Source: Caldora sp. SIO3E6
Lineage (GTDB): Bacteria > Cyanobacteriota > Cyanobacteriia > Cyanobacteriales > Coleofasciculaceae
Assembly (NCBI GenBank): GCA_010672185.1
Contig: JAAHHL010000333.1
Location: 1-7,222 of the forward strand
Reading direction: 5' to 3'
Length of the DNA: 7,222 bases
Positions 5,678 through 7,222 of the stretch are shown here, piece by piece. Below the pieces are notes generated by a model. That model saw only the letters and a program-made list of their open reading frames with translations, ran no database searches and was not told where the DNA came from. Position numbers and translations under genes: made by a program. Position 1 is the first letter of the stretch; each line of letters begins with the position of its first letter.

Positions 5678-5712
5678 ATTACTTATTACTTATTACTTAT
5701 TACTTATTACTT
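5678..5712. repeat. Heptanucleotide tandem repeat (ATTACTT)5
   Basis: Five perfect copies of ATTACTT end five bases before the ATG of the HEAT-repeat gene and occupy the position where its ribosome binding site should be. The unit differs from the GTGTTAG array at 738 but has the same 7-bp period. Change in copy number would alter the translation initiation region of the next gene. Confidence 0.97.
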
Positions 5713-5717
5713 AAAAT

Positions 5718-6623
5718 ATGGTAGAGTCTTCCTCTCAATCCCCCGATCCTGTTGAAACCGAACAATTATTAGCACAAATCAACGAACAACTTGCCCAAGG
5801 AAGATTCGATTCTACAGATTCTCAACTATTGCAACGAATGACAGAAGCCTTGGCTGATGGGCGAGGCATGATCCGATTGGGTTTAGTGGAAGCCTTTGGC
5901 GAAATTGGTAAACCAGCCGCACCTTTTTTGTTAGAAGCCCTCGCTCACCATCCCAATCCCGTTGTGCGGCGTTCAGCTGCTAAAGGATTAGCAAAAATTG
6001 ATGAACCTCAAGCCATTCCTACCTTGATCGATGCGATGTTAAAGGATGAGGATACGGTAGTCAGGGGTTCTGCTGCTGGTGCTCTATCTCGTCGAGGAGC
6101 TGCCGCTGCTCCTGCTTTGTTGGAAATTATAGCAGGAGATTATTCTAAGACAGCTAAAGGGCAAGCTATTTGGGCAGTGGCATCCATCGGTGCAGAAGCT
6201 ACTGAACAACTGTATGAAGCCTTTAAATCTGATCAAGTAGAAGTCCGCACTGCTGTTGTAGGAGCGATCGCTAATATCGCATCTTCTTCGGAAAATCAGG
6301 ATGAGGGGTTTGAGCAAGTTATAGTTTCTGCACTTCAAGATGAAGCAGTAGAAGTCCGTCTGGAAGCGGTAACAGCTCTAAGTCAATTCCCATCGCAGTT
6401 TGCTTTACCCAATCTTCTTCCTCTGTTGGATGATCCTAATCCAGAATTGATCAGGACAGCGGTTCTTTCCCTGGGAAAATTAGGAGATAGCGCAGCTTTA
6501 CCATACTTACAAGGTAAATTAGCTGACGAGCGGGTGGGTATTCCACAGGTTACCAAAATTGCTATATCTCAGATCTCGCACCAAGTCGAAAACTTACCTG
6601 TAAAGGAAGGGAATAGGGAATAG
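5718..6623 (+). CDS. HEAT-repeat protein of the bilin-lyase/chaperone type (CpeF/MpeV- or IaiH-like)
   Basis: After a polar N-terminus (1-40) this 301-residue protein is a chain of about seven HEAT-like helix pairs, at roughly residues 44-75, 79-108, 110-139, 145-170, 172-206, 208-237 and 239-269. Typical units are NPVVRRSAAKGLAKIDEPQAIPTL and DTVVRGSAAGALSRRG. Such repeats are shared by the E/F-type bilin lyases (CpcE, CpeY, CpeZ, CpeF), NblB and the iron-sulfur-related IaiH. Size and position near cpeBA suit CpeF, the chaperone-like protein for the doubly linked bilin on beta-Cys48/59, but IaiH-like proteins look alike and are not PE-specific, so no symbol is given. The ATG at 5718 is the first possible one, because TAA at 5712-5714 closes the frame upstream; no Shine-Dalgarno is present. 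The last codons (EGNRE, stop) lie in a GGGAATA repeat, suggesting repeat growth into the gene end. Confidence 0.85.
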   Translation: MVESSSQSPDPVETEQLLAQINEQLAQGRFDSTDSQLLQRMTEALADGRGMIRLGLVEAFGEIGKPAAPFLLEALAHHPNPVVRRSAAKGLAKIDEPQAIPTLIDAMLKDEDTVVRGSAAGALSRRGAAAAPALLEIIAGDYSKTAKGQAIWAVASIGAEATEQLYEAFKSDQVEVRTAVVGAIANIASSSENQDEGFEQVIVSALQDEAVEVRLEAVTALSQFPSQFALPNLLPLLDDPNPELIRTAVLSLGKLGDSAALPYLQGKLADERVGIPQVTKIAISQISHQVENLPVKEGNRE

Positions 6624-6627
6624 GGAA
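6609..6627. repeat. Short heptamer repeat (GGGAATA)2.7 spanning a stop codon
   Basis: GGGAATA is repeated at 6609-6615 and 6616-6622, with a partial third copy GGGAA (6623-6627). The TAG stop of the HEAT-repeat gene (6621-6623) is inside the array, so the final codons of that protein are repeat-derived. Confidence 0.85.
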
Positions 6628-6663
6628 CTTCGGAACAGTGATAAGATTTGACTGTTTCAGTAT

Positions 6664-6681
6664 GATACCAAATCCGGTATC
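6664..6681. repeat. Small inverted repeat GATACC-6-GGTATC
   Basis: Perfect 6-bp arms at 6664-6669 and 6676-6681 enclose AAATCC. It lies between the convergent HEAT-repeat and coiled-coil genes. There is no T-tract; it may belong with the larger palindrome that follows as part of one intergenic repeat. Confidence 0.45.
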
Positions 6682-6703
6682 GATATACCCGCTATGCCCA
6701 CAT

Positions 6704-6733
6704 TGTAGAGACGTTTCATGAAACGTCCCTACA
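6704..6733. repeat. 30-bp palindrome, dispersed repeat type
   Basis: The arms TGTAGAGACGTTTCA and TGAAACGTCCCTACA (centre between 6718 and 6719) are complementary at 14 of 15 positions, with no loop. Palindromes of the type GTAGAGACGTTnCATGnAACGTC are numerous in filamentous cyanobacteria and behave like REP or MITE-like elements. It lies 19 bases past the stop of the minus-strand gene and 80 bases past the HEAT-repeat gene, so it may also end or stabilise both transcripts. Confidence 0.85.
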
Positions 6734-6751
6734 GGGATTCCCCGGTTCACT

Positions 6752-7216
6752 CTACCTGATGGAGAACGAACGACGTTTCCACTTACCCAACCTTGCTTCT
6801 CCATAGGCAGCCAAACGGCGGGAATCAGCAATTTTGGCTTCTAAGTTAGCAATCTCCTGAGCCTGTTCTTGAACAAGCTGTTCCAGGGATTCGGAGGGTG
6901 GTTCTGGCGACTCGATAAAGAGACTATCCAGAGGTGAGAAATAGGTAGGCTCTGCTGGAGAAGCCTCTTTCACAGTCTGCCACTTGCTCAAGGTTTGCTC
7001 ACCAAAGGCTGCTGAAGGTCGTAACTCAGCCAATTGTTTTTGTAAGGTTTCCAAGAGAGCCTCCTGTTCCTGATACTGGCGCTGTAAGGCAGACTCGGCT
7101 TCTGTTGGTTGTACCTCCACTGGCTTGATTACCGTCCATGGTTTAGGTGTGAGTGCCTCAGCTATCAATTGTTGAATATCTGTAACTGGAGCTATTCCTG
7201 AGGGATTGTTGTACAT
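6752..7216 (-). CDS. Coiled-coil protein of unknown function with duplicated module
   Basis: I do not recognise this 154-residue protein. It holds two ungapped copies of a 37-residue module, residues 44-80 and 111-147. Each is a Gln/Glu/Leu-rich helix likely to form a coiled coil (LQRQYQEQEALLETLQKQLA; LEQLVQEQAQEIANLEAKIA) followed by the motif AA(F/Y)GE-x-x-L-x-KW. A Pro/Ser/Glu-rich linker (about 84-110) joins them. The N-terminus (1-43) includes DIQQLIAEALTPKPWTVIKP. No signal peptide or membrane segment is seen, so it is probably cytoplasmic. The ATG at 7216 is only six bases from the window edge and the frame stays open upstream, so the true start may lie outside; no ribosome binding site can be judged. 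It converges on the HEAT-repeat gene, so there is no operon link with the PE genes. Confidence 0.75.
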   Translation of the reverse strand: MYNNPSGIAPVTDIQQLIAEALTPKPWTVIKPVEVQPTEAESALQRQYQEQEALLETLQKQLAELRPSAAFGEQTLSKWQTVKEASPAEPTYFSPLDSLFIESPEPPSESLEQLVQEQAQEIANLEAKIADSRRLAAYGEARLGKWKRRSFSIR

Positions 7217-7222
7217 GAGGGG

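Noticed and set aside
6084..6338. Minus-strand 84-residue frame inside the HEAT-repeat gene
   Set aside because: Antisense to an obvious repeat-containing coding sequence; no independent support.
6562..6831. Minus-strand 89-residue frame across the convergent gene ends
   Set aside because: It reads through the 30-bp palindrome and overlaps the ends of two better-supported genes.

Overview
The window comes from a cyanobacterium. It carries a phycoerythrin (PE) gene island: the beta and alpha subunit genes (cpeB, cpeA), the end of the bilin lyase gene cpeY, a CpcS/CpeS-type bilin lyase, a phycobilisome rod linker and the photosystem I gene psaK. Four HIP1 octamers (GCGATCGC, at 4790, 5249, 5578 and 6264), several heptanucleotide tandem repeats and small palindromic repeats of kinds common in cyanobacteria support this. 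A filamentous, non-model lineage is plausible, but the species cannot be named from the sequence.

Layout. 1-737: 3' half of cpeY, plus strand. 738-938: a (GTGTTAG)n tandem repeat and a C5/G5 hairpin. 939-1781: pentapeptide-repeat protein, minus strand, divergent across an AT-rich spacer with dyad symmetry from the CpcS/CpeS-family lyase at 1925-2515. 2516-2660: spacer between convergent genes with a perfect 17-bp inverted repeat, the likely terminator of the minus-strand linker gene (2661-3455). 3456-3795: regulatory region between the divergent linker gene and cpeB. 3796-4881: the cpeBA operon, closed by a rho-independent terminator. 5156-5419: psaK. 5420-5717: spacer with hairpin repeats and an (ATTACTT)5 array. 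5718-6623: HEAT-repeat protein of the bilin-lyase/chaperone type. 6624-6751: spacer with a 30-bp palindrome. 6752-7216: minus-strand coiled-coil protein of unknown function with an internal duplication.

How the genes fit together. CpeB and CpeA keep all the cysteines expected to hold five bilins. The lyase families present match some of those sites: CpeY for alpha-Cys80 (the usual alpha-82/84), CpcS/CpeS type for beta-Cys80 (usual beta-82), and the HEAT-repeat protein possibly for the doubly linked beta-Cys48/Cys59 site. The linker would place PE hexamers in the rods. PsaK is a peripheral photosystem I subunit, and its position inside the PE island invites a guess about energy delivery to photosystem I. 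No complete new system is evident. The least ordinary points are CpeB lacking the near-invariant N-methylated asparagine of beta subunits, psaK in a PE island, three different 7-bp tandem repeats at gene borders, and the duplicated module in the last protein.
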